Assembly (NCBI RefSeq): GCF_000379765.1
Contig: NZ_KB903438.1
Location: forward strand, 62,001 to 126,000
Reading direction: 5' to 3'
DNA from: Flexithrix dorotheae DSM 6795
Lineage (GTDB): Bacteria; Bacteroidota; Bacteroidia; Cytophagales; Flammeovirgaceae
DNA length: 64,000 bases
This document shows positions 62,982 to 64,000 of this stretch, piece by piece (the stretch's first letter is position 1; each line of letters opens with the position of its first letter). Position numbers and translations under genes: made by a program. The notes beneath the pieces are model-generated. The model was not told where the DNA came from. It was given only the letters and a program-made list of their open reading frames with translations, and did no database searches.

Positions 62982-64000
62982 ATGGAATCCTTATTACTAG
63001 CGCTCTTAGCCGTTCTCCCTATAGTAATTGCTGCAGTTTTATTGGTGGGTTTAAGATGGCCTGCCAAACTTGCCATGCCTGTGGTTTTTTTTATTACCAT
63101 ATTTATAGGCATGGTAGTCTGGCAAATGCCCTTTGATATTATTGCAGCTTCCACAGTTCAGGGGATAGGTTTTACTTTGGATATTCTCTATATCATTTTC
63201 GGGGCAATTTTACTTTTAAATACCTTAAAATACTCTGGAGCTATTCAGGTGATCAGAAATGGCTTTAAGGAAATTAGTCCTGATAGGCGAATTCAGGTCA
63301 TTATCATTGCCTGGTTATTTGGTTCTTTTATAGAAGGAGCTTCTGGTTTTGGAACTCCTGCTGCTATTGCTGCACCACTTTTAGTGGCTCTGGGTTTCCC
63401 TGCAGCCACTTCAGTAATGATCGGAATGATGATTCAGAGCACTGCAGTAACTTTTGGTGCAGCCGGTACACCGGTGGAAATTGGAGTGAGAACTGGTTTG
63501 TATTCCAATGAATTTGAGGGAATACTTGGCAGTTCTGGTTTAACTATGGATCAGTTTCTGGTGTATATTACCCAAAATGCGGCTTTGTTCCATGCCATCA
63601 CCGGAACACTGATTCCTCTTTTTATGGTTGTGATGATGACCAGGTTTTTTGGGAAAAACAAATCCTGGAAGGAAGGCCTGTCAATTGCGCCCTTTGCCCT
63701 GTTTAGTGGATTGGCTTTTACCATTCCTTACCTTATTTGTGGTTTTTTAGGCATTCATGAAATTCCTTCCCTGGTTGGGGCTTTAATCGGATTGTTTATT
63801 GTCACATTTGCTACGAAAAGAGGTTTCCTTGTTCCGAAAGATATTTGGGACTTTCCTGAGAAAAGCACATGGGATAAAACCTGGACCGGAGTATTGGATA
63901 TCAAACTGGAAGATGAGGAACCAAAAATGGGTTTATTTAAAGCCTGGTCTCCTTATGTGTTGGTCGCGGTGATTTTAGTGATTAGCAGAACTTTTCAGCC
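62982..64000 (+). CDS. L-lactate/glycolate permease family (LldP/GlcA), 3'-truncated by window end
   Basis: Begins ATG GAA TCC at 62982 and is open to the last base, giving 339 codons of an expected ~500-560. The first helices (MESLLLALLAVLPIVIAAVL, AMPVVFFITIFIGMVVW) and the LldP signature FGSFIEGASGFGTPAAIAAP with SVMIGMMIQSTAVTFGAAGT identify the family. It imports lactate or glycolate by proton symport. Its divergent position next to the glyoxylate genes suggests that the imported acid feeds that pathway. Confidence 0.9.
   Translation, partial: MESLLLALLAVLPIVIAAVLLVGLRWPAKLAMPVVFFITIFIGMVVWQMPFDIIAASTVQGIGFTLDILYIIFGAILLLNTLKYSGAIQVIRNGFKEISPDRRIQVIIIAWLFGSFIEGASGFGTPAAIAAPLLVALGFPAATSVMIGMMIQSTAVTFGAAGTPVEIGVRTGLYSNEFEGILGSSGLTMDQFLVYITQNAALFHAITGTLIPLFMVVMMTRFFGKNKSWKEGLSIAPFALFSGLAFTIPYLICGFLGIHEIPSLVGALIGLFIVTFATKRGFLVPKDIWDFPEKSTWDKTWTGVLDIKLEDEEPKMGLFKAWSPYVLVAVILVISRTFQ

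Overview
The window is a contiguous piece of a chromosome from an AT-rich member of the Bacteroidota, most likely a marine Cytophagales-type bacterium; this is inference. The pointers are Bacteroidota promoters of the form TTTG-N19/20-TAnnTTTG (best before hisS, the A-type Fe-S carrier gene and the sulfatase), type IX secretion (T9SS) C-terminal sorting tails on two secreted proteins, FKBP-type isomerase lipoproteins, ECF sigma factors with non-zinc anti-sigma-like partners, and a sulfatase with glycosidases. I saw no rRNA, tRNA, CRISPR array, transposase or prophage genes.

Layout. 1-4.3 kb: a TPR membrane protein, an ECF sigma/anti-sigma pair (minus strand), a GNAT acetyltransferase and a small membrane protein. 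4.4-7.3 kb: hisS with a STAS-like gene and a PP2C phosphatase packed behind it. 7.4-14.5 kb: photolyase, a DUF4920 lipoprotein, a secreted subtilase and an AddA-like helicase-nuclease. 14.8-20.7 kb: two FKBP lipoproteins, rdgB, a DHH phosphoesterase, uridine kinase, a TrkA/KtrA-type potassium regulator and a DUF3500 protein. 21-27 kb: an orphan gene, an A-type Fe-S carrier, an AsmA-like protein, a TMEM175-like membrane protein and sufC-sufD without sufB or sufS. 27.5-39.6 kb: a TlpA-type thioredoxin with a large orphan exported protein, a beta-helix protein, a large T9SS surface protein and an exported WD40-caspase protein. 40-48.7 kb: GH3 glycosidase, a TPR/SpoIIE phosphatase sensor, sulfatase and GH88 hydrolase. 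48.9-55.4 kb: an EamA exporter behind a transcription attenuator, a TetR/SDR pair with twin operators, an MBL hydrolase, DUF3291 and a DUF1593 protein. 55.5-57.5 kb: a second ECF sigma block bounded by two 54-bp direct repeats. 57.5-64 kb: a 2-hydroxyacid/glyoxylate cluster (FAD/Fe-S dehydrogenase, alanine-glyoxylate-type aminotransferase, GarR-type reductase) divergent from a lactate/glycolate permease that runs off the window end.

The strongest regulatory signal is upstream of the EamA gene: a 24-codon leader peptide in which half the residues are Leu or Ile, followed by mutually exclusive antiterminator and terminator pairings. This is the architecture of amino-acid attenuation, here placed in front of an exporter. 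Other items worth a second look are the repeat-bounded sigma block, the STAS+PP2C pair behind hisS, the twin TetR operators, the double-propeller caspase protein and the divergent hydroxyacid locus.
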